Assembly (NCBI RefSeq): GCF_025566985.1
Contig: NZ_JAOQJD010000001.1
Coordinates: 124,001 to 188,000 of the forward strand
Source of the DNA: Aedoeadaptatus acetigenes
GTDB lineage: Bacteria; Bacillota; Clostridia; Tissierellales; Peptoniphilaceae
DNA length: 64,000 nt
Reading direction: 5' to 3'
Of the stretch, positions 48,802 through 57,582 are shown in pieces (the first letter of the stretch is position 1; each line of letters starts with the position of its first letter). Below the pieces are notes generated by a model. It made no database searches and had not been told where the DNA came from. It was given only the letters and a program-made list of their open reading frames with translations. The position numbers and the translations under genes are program-made.

Positions 48802-51424
48802 ACCAATTTTCCCCCGTTTCCACTTCTACTTTTACGGGAATCGCCAGTGGCAAGGCCGATTCCATGGTTTCAACCAACAATTTTTTTACCCGCTCCCCGT
48901 CTTCTTTGTCCGCCTCGATAATCAATTCGTCGTGGACTTGTAGCAGGAGCTTCGCCCGAAGGCCCTCGTCTTTTAATTTTCTGTAAACGGCCACCATGGC
49001 TTTTTTCATCATGTCCGCCGCCGTCCCCTGAATGGGCATGTTCAGCGCCACCCGCTCGCCGAAGGAGCGGACACTGAAATTTTTCGCCGCCAGCTCGGGA
49101 ATGTAGCGTCGGCGATGGAACAGGGTTTCCACATAGCCTTGGGCCTTCCCCGTTTCCACGATGTCTTCCATAAATTGGTGGACGCCGCTGAATTTATTCA
49201 GGTAATTGTCGATGTATTCCTTGGCTTCTTTTCTCAGAATATCCAGGTCTTGAGATAAGCCGTAATCGCTGATGCCGTAGACGATGCCGAAGTTCACGGC
49301 CTTGGCCCTGGAGCGCATAAGGCTCGTCACATCCTCAGGATCCACGTGAAAGACTTGGGATGCCGTGGTGGTGTGAATGTCGGCGCCGTCCTTAAAAGCT
49401 TTTTGCATGACCGCATCCCCGGAAATGTGCGCCAAAATCCGAAGCTCGATTTGGGAATAGTCCGCGTCGATAAATTCCGCCCCTTCCCGCGGCAAAAAGG
49501 CCTTTCGAATGCTTCGGCCCACGTCGGTTTTAATGGGGATATTTTGAAGATTGGGGTTGGTGGATGAGATCCTCCCCGTGGCCGTAATGGTCTGTTGAAA
49601 TTGGGAGTGAATCTTTCCGTCCGGGGCGATTTCCGCCTTGAGTCCCTCCACGTAGGTGGATTGAATTTTCGCCAACTGGCGATACTTTAAAATGTCCTCG
49701 ACGATGGGGTGTTCCTTGCGAATTTTCTCCAACACGTCTTGACTGGTGCTGAAACCGGTCTTCGTCTTTTTTATGGGCGTCAATTTCAAATCTTCAAAGA
49801 GCACTTCCGCCAACTGCTTCGTGCTGTTGATATTGAATTCCCTGCCCGCGTCCTCGTAAATGGAGGCCTCCAGGCCTTGGATTTCTTCGGCCAGGGCGTC
49901 GCCGATTTCATCCAGTACCTTTTCGTCGACGATAATCCCCTCGTGTTCCATGGAAGCCAAAGTTTCCACCAAAGGCATTTCGATGGCGGAAAACAGTTCC
50001 CACATATCCAAATCCTTCAGCTTCTCTTCCTGCGCCGCCATAACCTTGGGCAGGAATTTGTGCAGTCGCGATAGGTAACCGACGACGTCATCTTCCGCTT
50101 CGAGAAGGGTTTTTTTGCTCTTGCCCTTCCCTAAAAACTCTTCCGGCGCCGCAATGGTTTGGTTTTCGTAGAGACCGATTAAGTGGGACGCTTCGTAATT
50201 GGATTTCGTGGGATCCAGCAAATACTCGGCCACGGAGGCATCGAAGACGACATTTGCAGGCTCGATGCCGTAGTGGAATGCGAATAAAAAGAGCTCTTTT
50301 AAATCGCTTCCCACAATGGCCACGGATGTGTCTTCCAAAATGCCTTTTAAGCGCAAAAATTCCGCCCTATCAGGCGACTTGACGATGTAGCCCTTGTCCG
50401 CGGCGGAAAGAAGCAAATAATCCACCTTGCCGTCGAAATAAGGGCGACCCTCCGCCATCAGGTGGATCATGACCTTCTCGGCCCCTTCCAGGCCCTTGAC
50501 GGCCTCGTTCATGGACGCGAGGGGCAAATCCTTTACTTCGGCCTCTTCCGCCTCCTCTTCACCGGGAAGACGCCGCATAAGGGTAAAGAATTCGTACTCA
50601 CTGTAAAGAGCCCGCAGGGCGTCGAGATCGTAGGGCTTGCGCTCGAGGGCGTCGATGTCGAAATCCAGGGGAATCGTCGTAATAATCGTGCCGAGCTTTT
50701 TGCTTAAGAAAGCCTGTTGCTTAAAATTCTCGAGATTTTCCTTTCGCTTCTTCCCGCTAACGGCATCGAGATTCTCGTAAACCCCTTCAATGGACCCGTA
50801 TTCATGGATCAACTTTATGCCCGTCTTTTCGCCGATCCCCGGCACGCCGGGAATATTGTCGCTGGAATCCCCCATAAGCCCCTTCAGGTCGATGAGCTGA
50901 TCCGGCGACATGCCGTATTCTTCTTTGATGCGGGCCACATCGTAGACTTCCAGATTCGTAATGCCTTTTTTCGTCATAAGGACGTCGATGCCCTCTTCGA
51001 TTAATTGAAAATAATCCCGATCGCCGGTGAGCAAATAAACTTTTTTCCCGGCGGCGCGGCCCATTTTCGCCACGGTGCCCGCCAAGTCGTCGGCTTCGTA
51101 TTCCGGGGAGTCCACGGTTTTTATGCCCATGGTCTTTAAAATTTTCATGAGATAAGGCCACTGCTCGTCTAATTCCGAAGGCGTCTTCTGCCGCGTGCCC
51201 TTGTACTCCGCGTAAAGATCGTGGCGGAAGGTGCGCCCCTTTTGATCAAAACACACAAGCAAATAGCCGGGATCGATGCGGTCCACGGCATTTTCCATCA
51301 TGGACACGAAGCCGTAGACCGCATTGGTGTACAGACCCCGCTTCGTCTTTAACAAAGGCAAGGCGTAAAAAGCCCGAAAAAACAAACTGCTTCCATCTAT
51401 TATCAAAATCGTATCTTTATTCAT
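48788..51424 (-). CDS. polA: DNA polymerase I
   Basis: 878 residues. The 5'-3' exonuclease domain (1-290) has DGSSLFFRAFYALP and the GIGEKTGIKLIHEYGSI helix-hairpin-helix. A degenerate 3'-5' exonuclease fold (about 300-480) lacks the usual DxE metal pair, as in many Bacillota. The polymerase domain (480-878) has DADYSQIELRILAHISGD (motif A near 654), RSRAKAVNFGIVYGISDYGL (motif B near 702) and VHDELIIEA (motif C near 832). GGAGG precedes the ATG. A TATAAT at 51442-51447 on the minus strand may be its -10 box. Confidence 0.97.
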   Translation of the reverse strand: MNKDTILIIDGSSLFFRAFYALPLLKTKRGLYTNAVYGFVSMMENAVDRIDPGYLLVCFDQKGRTFRHDLYAEYKGTRQKTPSELDEQWPYLMKILKTMGIKTVDSPEYEADDLAGTVAKMGRAAGKKVYLLTGDRDYFQLIEEGIDVLMTKKGITNLEVYDVARIKEEYGMSPDQLIDLKGLMGDSSDNIPGVPGIGEKTGIKLIHEYGSIEGVYENLDAVSGKKRKENLENFKQQAFLSKKLGTIITTIPLDFDIDALERKPYDLDALRALYSEYEFFTLMRRLPGEEEAEEAEVKDLPLASMNEAVKGLEGAEKVMIHLMAEGRPYFDGKVDYLLLSAADKGYIVKSPDRAEFLRLKGILEDTSVAIVGSDLKELFLFAFHYGIEPANVVFDASVAEYLLDPTKSNYEASHLIGLYENQTIAAPEEFLGKGKSKKTLLEAEDDVVGYLSRLHKFLPKVMAAQEEKLKDLDMWELFSAIEMPLVETLASMEHEGIIVDEKVLDEIGDALAEEIQGLEASIYEDAGREFNINSTKQLAEVLFEDLKLTPIKKTKTGFSTSQDVLEKIRKEHPIVEDILKYRQLAKIQSTYVEGLKAEIAPDGKIHSQFQQTITATGRISSTNPNLQNIPIKTDVGRSIRKAFLPREGAEFIDADYSQIELRILAHISGDAVMQKAFKDGADIHTTTASQVFHVDPEDVTSLMRSRAKAVNFGIVYGISDYGLSQDLDILRKEAKEYIDNYLNKFSGVHQFMEDIVETGKAQGYVETLFHRRRYIPELAAKNFSVRSFGERVALNMPIQGTAADMMKKAMVAVYRKLKDEGLRAKLLLQVHDELIIEADKEDGERVKKLLVETMESALPLAIPVKVEVETGENWYETK

Positions 51425-51776
51425 GGGTCCTCCTTGCCTTTATTATACACGAGAAGCCGCGGAAAAGCCTTTATAACCATTTTCCGGATGCTTGTTACGC
51501 ATTTCTTTTTCGGGCCCTGCTTTTTGAATTTATGCCATGCCAATGCTAAAATATAGCCAATAAGGCGATCGATAAGCTTAGCTGAAATTGAAACCTAAAA
51601 AGTAATTCACCTCAATCGAAAATATGAGTTTGGCAAATCTTTGGACGACTCCCCTTTCCGCATCCTACTTGAAAGAAAACCCGCGTCCTTCGCCGGGTAA
51701 AGTAAACGACGACAGCGCCCACGCGCTTTTAGATAGATGTACGCAGTCCGCCTAATCACTACATAAGGAGGAAACC
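51425..51776. other. Divergent intergenic region between polA and the Ltp lipoprotein gene
   Basis: About 350 bases. The left end holds the likely polA -10 (TATAAT, minus strand, 51442-51447) and the right end the AAGGAGG site of the lipoprotein gene (51767-51773). A minus-strand frame here shows no recognisable protein. I see no RNA gene or clear terminator between. Confidence 0.5.
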
Positions 51777-52232
51777 ATGAAGAAATTAGCAATCGCCATC
51801 TGTGCTCTACTTTTGCTTGTCGGATGCGGATCAGATGCATCCAATGATGCAGTTCAAAACGAACAGAACACAAATCAACAAGCTGAGATTCAAACAGAAG
51901 AGAAAGAAGCGGAATCCAACGTGCCTGCTGAATACAAAGCGGCCCTCAAATCTGCTGAAAATTATGCAAAATTGATGCACATGTCCAAAAAAGGAATCTA
52001 TGAACAACTCATTTCCGAGTATGGCGATCAGTTTCCCGAAGAGGCAGCCCAATATGCCGTTGATCATTTAGAAGGAATCGATTGGAATAAGAACGCTTTG
52101 GAATCGGCTAAAAATTACCGTGAAACCATGTCTATGTCTAATCAGGCCATCTACGATCAACTAGTATCTGAAGCAGGCGAACAATTTACTTCTGAAGAAG
52201 CGCAATACGCCATCGACAACTTGCCACAATAA
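51777..52232 (+). CDS. Ltp-family lipoprotein with two Ltp repeats
   Basis: 151 residues. A signal peptide ends in lipobox LLVGC (Cys near residue 19), followed by a Gln/Glu/Asn-rich spacer (about 20-58). Two roughly 47-residue repeats then follow: ALKSAENYAKLMHMSKKGIY ... QYAVDHL and ALESAKNYRETMSMSNQAIY ... QYAIDNL. This is the repeat of host-cell-surface lipoproteins of the Ltp family. The founding member, from Streptococcus thermophilus phage TP-J34, blocks DNA injection by superinfecting phages. An AAGGAGG site precedes the ATG. It is one of few plus-strand genes here and sits next to a Fic gene in a lower-GC islet. An anti-phage role is inference. Confidence 0.88.
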   Translation: MKKLAIAICALLLLVGCGSDASNDAVQNEQNTNQQAEIQTEEKEAESNVPAEYKAALKSAENYAKLMHMSKKGIYEQLISEYGDQFPEEAAQYAVDHLEGIDWNKNALESAKNYRETMSMSNQAIYDQLVSEAGEQFTSEEAQYAIDNLPQ

Positions 52233-52422
52233 TCAATCCCGCTGACATAGCGAGTGTACATACTTAGTGCCGATAAGCTCACAAAAATCGTAGCCGTCGA
52301 ACAGATTCAGTGGAAAAGAATTTACTTGATTAAGGAGTCATCACCGAAGAAGAATTTGAAAAAAGAAAATTTGGAATACATAAGTAGGCGGTATTCAGGC
52401 CACATAAAATTATCAATTTGTT

Positions 52423-52539
52423 TTGTTCCAATTCATTCCAACTTAATGGAATGCTGTTCGCTTATTCCAATTTATTTCGATTTATTGGAATACTGTTTGC
52501 TTATTCCAATTTATTTCGATTTATTGGAATAACTGTTTC
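52423..52539 (+). repeat. Three tandem inverted-repeat units upstream of the Fic gene
   Basis: Units of 38-40 bases lie at 52423-52460 (diverged), 52461-52499 and 52500-52539 (nearly identical). The last two each contain the arms TATTCCAAT and ATTGGAATA around a 12-base spacer (52463-52492 and 52502-52531). The block ends about 10 bases before the Fic ribosome-binding site. It looks like a multi-site operator or an RNA with stacked hairpins. The remaining sequence between the Ltp gene and this block (52233-52422) shows nothing recognisable. Confidence 0.8.
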
Positions 52540-52564
52540 AAGATGATCGAGAGGAGACCAAACA

Positions 52565-53683
52565 TTGACCAAAAAAACTCCGGAGCCATTCCTGCCTAAT
52601 AAACTTCCCTTGGACGATCTTAATGATTTCATTCTAAAACCGGATATTATTGACAAAATGATAGAAGCTTCAAACGCGATGGGCATCTATAAGGGTTTTC
52701 TGTATAACACGCCAAATCCAATGCTGCTCATTTCTCCTCTATTGATCCAAGAGTCCGTTTTGTCCTCCAAACTGGAAGGAACGCACGCAACACTGGAAGA
52801 CTTCTTAAACTTCGAAGCAGGCAATGATACCCCGATAGAAAAAGATGAAATGACAGAAATTGCGAACTATAGAACGGCTTTGTACGATGCCTTAGACACG
52901 ATGGGAACGATAAATAATGATGATCCCGGTAAGCTGCCGCTCTCCAATCGAATCATTAAAAACATGCACAAAATCCTCTTAAATAACGTGAGAGGCAACA
53001 CGAAAAATCCCGGTAACTTTAAACGAGCACAAAATTATATAGGTAGCTCAACGGAAATTTCATATACACCGGTCCCACCGTCACATACCGAAGAGTACAT
53101 GGCTAATCTTGAAAATTATATTCATTTCGATGAAAAGAAAATTTTAATTCAGTCAGCAATAATACATGCCCAGTTCGAAATGATACATCCATTTGAGGAT
53201 GGAAACGGACGAATCGGAAGATTGTTAATTCCCCTGTTCTTATATTACAAAGAATACCTTCCTTATCCGACTTTTTATATGAGTGAATATTTTGAAGCAG
53301 ACAGAAACCGTTATATTGAGAGGTTGTCAGATATTTCCTCACACAATAATTGGTTGGACTGGATTGATTATTATTTAGATGGAATCATAAAACAGGCATC
53401 GAGAAATACAATAAAAGCAAATCGCCTTTTATCTTTATATGACGAAATGAAGGTTTTGTGTACTTCCAAAGTTAACTCCAAGCATGCCATTAATGTGCTT
53501 GACTTTATCTTCAAGCATCCGGTATTTAAATCCGGCCAATTAAAGGATGAGCTGAATGTCGGTTCCTTATCCACAGTCTATAATTTATTAGATAAATTCA
53601 CAGAACTTGGCATTCTCACGAAGTCAGATGAAAAAAGAAACATCACCTATTATTCGCCGCAAATTATTTTAAGTACAGAGTAA
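52565..53683 (+). CDS. Fic-domain protein (likely AMP-transferase) with inhibitory helix and C-terminal winged helix
   Basis: 372 residues from a TTG at 52565 with GAGAGGAG upstream. The N-terminal Fic_N region carries the inhibitory motif S-x3-E-G at residues 67-72 (SSKLEG), whose Glu blocks ATP gamma-phosphate binding, making this a self-inhibited class. The catalytic motif HPFEDGNGRIGR is complete at 208-219, with His208 as the base. The C-terminus (about 300-372) looks like a winged-helix DNA-binding domain (FKSGQLKDELNVGSLSTVYN). Members of this architecture AMPylate targets and may self-regulate. The tandem inverted repeats upstream fit autoregulation. Target unknown. It stands in a lower-GC islet with the Ltp gene. 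Confidence 0.92.
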   Translation: MTKKTPEPFLPNKLPLDDLNDFILKPDIIDKMIEASNAMGIYKGFLYNTPNPMLLISPLLIQESVLSSKLEGTHATLEDFLNFEAGNDTPIEKDEMTEIANYRTALYDALDTMGTINNDDPGKLPLSNRIIKNMHKILLNNVRGNTKNPGNFKRAQNYIGSSTEISYTPVPPSHTEEYMANLENYIHFDEKKILIQSAIIHAQFEMIHPFEDGNGRIGRLLIPLFLYYKEYLPYPTFYMSEYFEADRNRYIERLSDISSHNNWLDWIDYYLDGIIKQASRNTIKANRLLSLYDEMKVLCTSKVNSKHAINVLDFIFKHPVFKSGQLKDELNVGSLSTVYNLLDKFTELGILTKSDEKRNITYYSPQIILSTE

Positions 53684-53822
53684 GTTATGCTCCAATGAAG
53701 ATAAAGGACGAAAAACCCCCTACCCTATTGCGACAGGATAGAGGCAAATGATATACCTACGACGCACAATCGTTTCCGTTCTCGATTACAGCATCGTCTT
53801 CAGACGCGAAGGATCGATCCGG

Positions 53823-53864
53823 AAAAAGTAAAAGCACGTAAGGCGAAGAGCCCTACGTGCTTTT
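53823..53864 (-). terminator. Terminator of tRNA-Leu(CAA), possibly bidirectional
   Basis: Long stem AAAAGCACGTA (53830-53840) with TACGTGCTTTT (53854-53864), with an inner GGC/GCC helix. On the minus strand it is followed by ACTTTTTCC, so it can end the tRNA transcript. The T-rich stem end could also stop the plus-strand Fic transcript. Confidence 0.8.
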
Positions 53865-53917
53865 AAAATGTGCATTTTTACACGTTTTATAACGTTGTGT
53901 AAAAACACTAAATTGTA

Positions 53918-54005
53918 TGGTGCCGAAGGCGGGACTTGAACCCGCACGGTGTCGCCACCGCTGGATTTTGAGTCCAGTACGTCTGCCAATTCCATCACTT
54001 CGGCC
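53918..54005 (-). tRNA. tRNA-Leu (anticodon CAA)
   Basis: An 88-base type II tRNA with encoded CCA. Acceptor GCCGAAG is read as GGCCGAAG from 54005. The anticodon stem CTGGA/TCCAG closes the loop CTCAAAA with anticodon CAA. The long variable arm is CGGTGGCGACACCG and the T arm GCGGGTTCAAGTCCCGC. It has its own promoter at 54021-54050. It borders the Ltp-Fic islet, and I found no duplicated tRNA 3' end that would mark integration. Confidence 0.95.
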
Positions 54006-54020
54006 AACTGATACTTCGAT

Positions 54021-54050
54021 AGTATAACATATCTGTTAGCCGTGTGTAAA
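54021..54050 (-). promoter_or_regulatory. Promoter of tRNA-Leu(CAA)
   Basis: Minus-strand TTTACA (54045-54050), an 18-base spacer and TATACT (54021-54026), ending 15 bases before the tRNA. The -35 box is the same as at the other two tRNA-Leu genes. Confidence 0.8.
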
Positions 54051-54058
54051 GGATAATT

Positions 54059-55402
54059 TTATTTCATGGTCAAAAAACTGCTGTACGCTTTGTAGGTGGA
54101 GTAGATGTCCGCCTTGGATGCCACTTCAAAGGGTGCGTGCATGGAGAAGAGAGCCGTACCCAGATCCACCACTTCTGCGCCGGTTTCGGCGAGGATGTAG
54201 GCCACGGTACCGCCGCCGCCTTCGTCGACTTTGCCCATTTCGCCCGTTTGCCACAAAACATTGTCCTTGGCAAACTGATCCCGAAGGGCAGCGACAAATT
54301 CCACATTGGCGTCGTTGGTGGAGCTTTTGCCTCTGGCGCCGGTGTATTTCATCATGCAGACGCCTTCGCCCAAGCGGGCGGCGTTTTTCTTGTCCATAAC
54401 TTCGGGATAGTTGGGATCCAAGGCCGCGGTGACGTCGGCGGAGAGGACCATGCTGTTGGCCAATGCCCGGCGCACGGCGATGTTGGAATCCACGCCCAGT
54501 TTGTAGAGCACTTCTGCCACGGCGTTTTCAAAGTATTTCGCGCTCATGGATGTGTTGCCGACGGAGCCGATTTCTTCTTTGTCGGCAAAGACGGCGACGC
54601 AGGTTTTCGTGCGGTTCTTTCCGTCCAGTTGCGCTCTGAGGGATGCGTAGGCGCAGACTTTGTCGTCTTGCCCATAGGCCGCCACCATGCTTCGATCCAG
54701 GCCTATATCTCTGGCGTTAAAGGCGGGCACCACTTCCAACTCCGCCGTTTCGAAATCATCGGTATCCATGCCGTATTTTTCTTTTAAAAGGGCTTTCGCG
54801 GCTTCTTCCACGGAGCCGTCCAGGGGCTTGTGGCCGAAAAGGACGTTTAAATTTTCGCCGATGATGCCTTCGGCCAAGGTCTTTTTATTTTGGGACTTGC
54901 TTAAATGGGGCAAGAGGTCCGTTACGGTAAAGACGGGATCGGCAGCGTCGGAGCCGATATTCACTTCGTGCTTCTTGCCGTCTTTGGTCACGACCACGCC
55001 GTGCATGGCCAAGGGAATCGCCGTCCATTGGTATTTTTTAATGCCGCCGTAGTAGTGGGTCTTTAAGAGCGCCACATTTTCCTCTTCGTAAAGGGGCGTC
55101 GCTTTAATATCCAGGCGCGGCGAGTCGATGTGGCTCGCCACAATGGCCATGCCTTCTTCAAAGTCTGCGGCCAGGTCGAAGAGCACTACGGACTTTTCTT
55201 TATTCAAGAAGTAAATTTTGTCGCCGCGCTTTAAGCTGTCCATGTCGTAGAAATTTTTATAGCCCGCTTCTTCTGCCAAGCGGACGATTTCTTTCGCCGC
55301 CATGCGCTCGGTTTTTGCCCGGTCCAAAAAGGCCTTGTAGTCTTCAGAAAATGCCATAATGGCATCGTGATCGTCTTTTCTTTCCCAATAGCTTTTTTCC
55401 AT
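54059..55402 (-). CDS. M18-family aminopeptidase
   Basis: 447 residues, a zinc aminopeptidase of the M18 (aspartyl aminopeptidase-like) family, cytosolic. Metal and catalytic residues are visible in IVASHIDSPRLDIKATP (His near 90, Asp near 92), ADKEEIGSVGNTSM (Glu pair near 272) and SADVTAALDPNYPE (Asp). A His near the C-terminus (LFSMHAPFEVASKADI) completes the site. The ribosome-binding site AAGGAG lies 11 bases before the ATG. It probably frees amino acids from peptides, in keeping with an amino-acid-fermenting anaerobe. Confidence 0.93.
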   Translation of the reverse strand: MEKSYWERKDDHDAIMAFSEDYKAFLDRAKTERMAAKEIVRLAEEAGYKNFYDMDSLKRGDKIYFLNKEKSVVLFDLAADFEEGMAIVASHIDSPRLDIKATPLYEEENVALLKTHYYGGIKKYQWTAIPLAMHGVVVTKDGKKHEVNIGSDAADPVFTVTDLLPHLSKSQNKKTLAEGIIGENLNVLFGHKPLDGSVEEAAKALLKEKYGMDTDDFETAELEVVPAFNARDIGLDRSMVAAYGQDDKVCAYASLRAQLDGKNRTKTCVAVFADKEEIGSVGNTSMSAKYFENAVAEVLYKLGVDSNIAVRRALANSMVLSADVTAALDPNYPEVMDKKNAARLGEGVCMMKYTGARGKSSTNDANVEFVAALRDQFAKDNVLWQTGEMGKVDEGGGGTVAYILAETGAEVVDLGTALFSMHAPFEVASKADIYSTYKAYSSFLTMK

Positions 55403-55436
55403 TGTGATCGAATCTCCTTTCAGTTCTTTAAGATAA

Positions 55437-57287
55437 TCAATTGGAGTCCCCTACATCGGGGACGTCGTCGTTTTCTTTTGCCGCCAAATTTTCTTCCGTC
55501 TTGGCGTGTTTGGCTTTGTCTCCGTCGTCGGGCTTCACCACCGCCTCAGGCATATTGTAGAGTAGGCAATGGCCCAACATATGGGACATGAGGCGCTTCG
55601 CCGGATCTTTCATGTGCCCTTCATCGTCGTAAAAATCGCTTTGATTTTTGGCATCTTTATACCAGTCGATGAGGGCCACATTGGCGTACTTGTCGGCGAC
55701 GCGCTGCAAAATATCGTTGTTTTTATCTTCGTAGGAAGGATCGGCCACCACATTAAACAAGAACAGGGGGCGTCCTTCGGCAGTTTTTACGATTTCGTCC
55801 ACGGCATCGAAGGTGAGAGCACCGTCGTTTCCGATTTGCAGAATAATGGGCCCGTCATCGGTGTATTCCTTTATTCGGCGCACATACCAAGAGGGATTTA
55901 GATTCTCGGATCCGATGACCTGCAGATTCGGCATAAGGCGCAAATAGGCTTCCCGCGCCGATTGGGCGGATCCGTCGCCTAAGAGCAGTCCCTTTTGATT
56001 CTGGAGCTTGCCCAAATCCTCGTTGGTTAATTTGTAATAGGGCTTTTGCGCGTTCACCTGTTCGATGGCCGCCGCCAGCTCGTTGGAAGGCTCGAAACGC
56101 TCCGTCAAAGATGCCTTCTTTTGTTCCCCCTCGTCTTCCTTCGGCTTCACCGTCTTCACCACGGGCTTCGTCGGCGCCTCGCGCTTCATGACTTCCGGCC
56201 CTTGGGTGGCGTAGGTCATGATCATGAGTCCGCCGAAAAGCGTCGCCAACATAGCGTATACCCATTTGTTGCTCAGACCTTTCACTTGAAACACATAGTA
56301 GGAACCTTGGGCAACGATCAGCAATAGGATGAGGGCCAGAGGAATCCACAGGCCGCCTGCGAGCTGAAGGCGCTCCGCCAAGGCTTTTGTAAAGAAAAAG
56401 GTCGGCATGCTGTACAGGTAGATGGAATAGGCCCGCTCCCCGATAAAGGTAAAGAGGGGAAATTGAAAGACGCTTTCGAAAGCGTTGCCGTCGCGAAACA
56501 AAAACAAAATAAAGAAACTTAAGAGCAGACTGGTAAGAAAAAGGCCGCCGAAATACGCCGGTCCGGCTTCCGCCATAAACAATAACAAAATGACGAAGAC
56601 GATCATGATCCCGAGCATGGCCATGTCCCGATTCGCCACTTTTCCCCGCCCTTTTCCCATGAGCTCATAGAGGACGGCGGGAAACAGGATAAAGAAACTG
56701 AAGAGCCGACTCTCCGGGCTGTAAAAGATTCTGGCTTCGGCCAAATCCAAGCCGCCGAAGATGCCCATCATAAGGGCGGAGATCAAGCTGATGACGCCGC
56801 CGAAAAAGGCCACGGATATAATTTTCTGCCGCGTCTTTTTCCCTGCAATGGCCAGAGTAAAAATCAAATAGCATTGCATAAGCAAGGACACGAACCACAA
56901 GTGTCCGAAGGGCGAGGGCTGTTCGATGCTCAACGGATGCCCGGCGAGGCTTTGGAAAATATTATTGGCGAACAGCAGGGACCACAGGGCCTGTCCCCGC
57001 ACCAGGGGCATATCTGCATAAAAAAACAGGGCGTAGATCGCCGTGACCACGGCAACCATGGCGAACAGTTCCGGCCAATAGGCCCGCACCTTCTCCACCA
57101 AAAAGGGCCCGGGGTATGTTTTTTCCCGAATGTAGCGCCTGAAGGTCTCGTAGCCCATAAGGGCGAAGAGCATTTGATAGCCTAGGTGGCCGCCTAAAAA
57201 AACGCGGCTGAAAGCCATGTATAGTAAAATAAAGCACAGGGCAAATCCTTTGACGCCCTCTGCCGTCTTTCTTTCTTTAATGGACAT
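55437..57287 (-). CDS. OatA-like acyltransferase-3 membrane protein with C-terminal SGNH domain
   Basis: 616 residues. An N-terminal Acyltransferase_3 domain with about 10-11 membrane segments spans 1-370. A charged linker (VKPKEDEGEQKKASLTERFE) follows, then an extracellular SGNH-hydrolase-like domain from about 430. In OatA enzymes, which O-acetylate peptidoglycan, this domain has the nucleophile in a GDS motif. Here the block reads LLGDGSAQS at 435-443, with Gly in the usual Ser place and Ser one position later. The DxxH motif is present (DEGH at 555-558). Either the Ser has shifted or the transferase is impaired. AAAGGAG precedes the ATG. Confidence 0.88.
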   Translation of the reverse strand: MSIKERKTAEGVKGFALCFILLYMAFSRVFLGGHLGYQMLFALMGYETFRRYIREKTYPGPFLVEKVRAYWPELFAMVAVVTAIYALFFYADMPLVRGQALWSLLFANNIFQSLAGHPLSIEQPSPFGHLWFVSLLMQCYLIFTLAIAGKKTRQKIISVAFFGGVISLISALMMGIFGGLDLAEARIFYSPESRLFSFFILFPAVLYELMGKGRGKVANRDMAMLGIMIVFVILLLFMAEAGPAYFGGLFLTSLLLSFFILFLFRDGNAFESVFQFPLFTFIGERAYSIYLYSMPTFFFTKALAERLQLAGGLWIPLALILLLIVAQGSYYVFQVKGLSNKWVYAMLATLFGGLMIMTYATQGPEVMKREAPTKPVVKTVKPKEDEGEQKKASLTERFEPSNELAAAIEQVNAQKPYYKLTNEDLGKLQNQKGLLLGDGSAQSAREAYLRLMPNLQVIGSENLNPSWYVRRIKEYTDDGPIILQIGNDGALTFDAVDEIVKTAEGRPLFLFNVVADPSYEDKNNDILQRVADKYANVALIDWYKDAKNQSDFYDDEGHMKDPAKRLMSHMLGHCLLYNMPEAVVKPDDGDKAKHAKTEENLAAKENDDVPDVGDSN

Positions 57288-57389
57288 AAACGACTCCTTT
57301 ATTTAATGGTAATATTTTACCACAAACGGGGAAATTTAGCCTGCGCTTTACTCGGCGGAGATTTTTGTAAAATTCTTTTAAAAAAGCAC

Positions 57390-57418
57390 TGGACAAATTT
57401 CTTCTGAGGCTATATAAT
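57390..57418 (+). promoter_or_regulatory. Promoter of tRNA-Lys(CTT)
   Basis: TGGACA (57390-57395), a 17-base spacer and TATAAT (57413-57418), ending 20 bases before the tRNA. Confidence 0.8.
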
Positions 57419-57438
57419 TATCTCTGTTATCGACGTTT

Positions 57439-57514
57439 GCATCTTTAGCTCAGTTGGTAGAGCAACTGACTCTTAATCAGTGGGCCCAGGGTTCGAGTCC
57501 CTGAAGATGCACCA
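57439..57514 (+). tRNA. tRNA-Lys (anticodon CTT)
   Basis: 76 bases with encoded CCA. Acceptor GCATCTT/AAGATGC, D arm GCTCAGTTGGTAGAGC, anticodon stem ACTGA/TCAGT with loop CTCTTAA (anticodon CTT) and T arm CAGGGTTCGAGTCCCTG. It has its own promoter and a strong terminator, and is one of the few plus-strand genes. Confidence 0.97.
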
Positions 57515-57520
57515 GATACG

Positions 57521-57543
57521 CGGAGCTTCGGCTCCGTTTTTTT
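57521..57543 (+). terminator. Terminator of tRNA-Lys
   Basis: Stem CGGAGC/GCTCCG with a TTCG tetraloop followed by seven T, starting 7 bases after the CCA end. Confidence 0.93.
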
Positions 57544-57582
57544 ATGCCCGTTTTTCCTTGCTCATCAAAAAAAGAGCGGCGC

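Noticed and set aside
51607..51873. 88-codon minus-strand frame overlapping the Ltp gene start
   Set aside because: It is antisense to the lipoprotein signal region, has no family signature and lacks a clear ribosome-binding site.
52423..52539. Repeats resembling a short CRISPR array
   Set aside because: The units are directly tandem with no unique spacers, and no cas genes are present. They fit operator-like inverted repeats better.
53918..54005. tRNA-Leu(CAA) as an integration site for the Ltp-Fic islet
   Set aside because: I found no second copy of the tRNA 3' end at the far side of the islet and no integrase.
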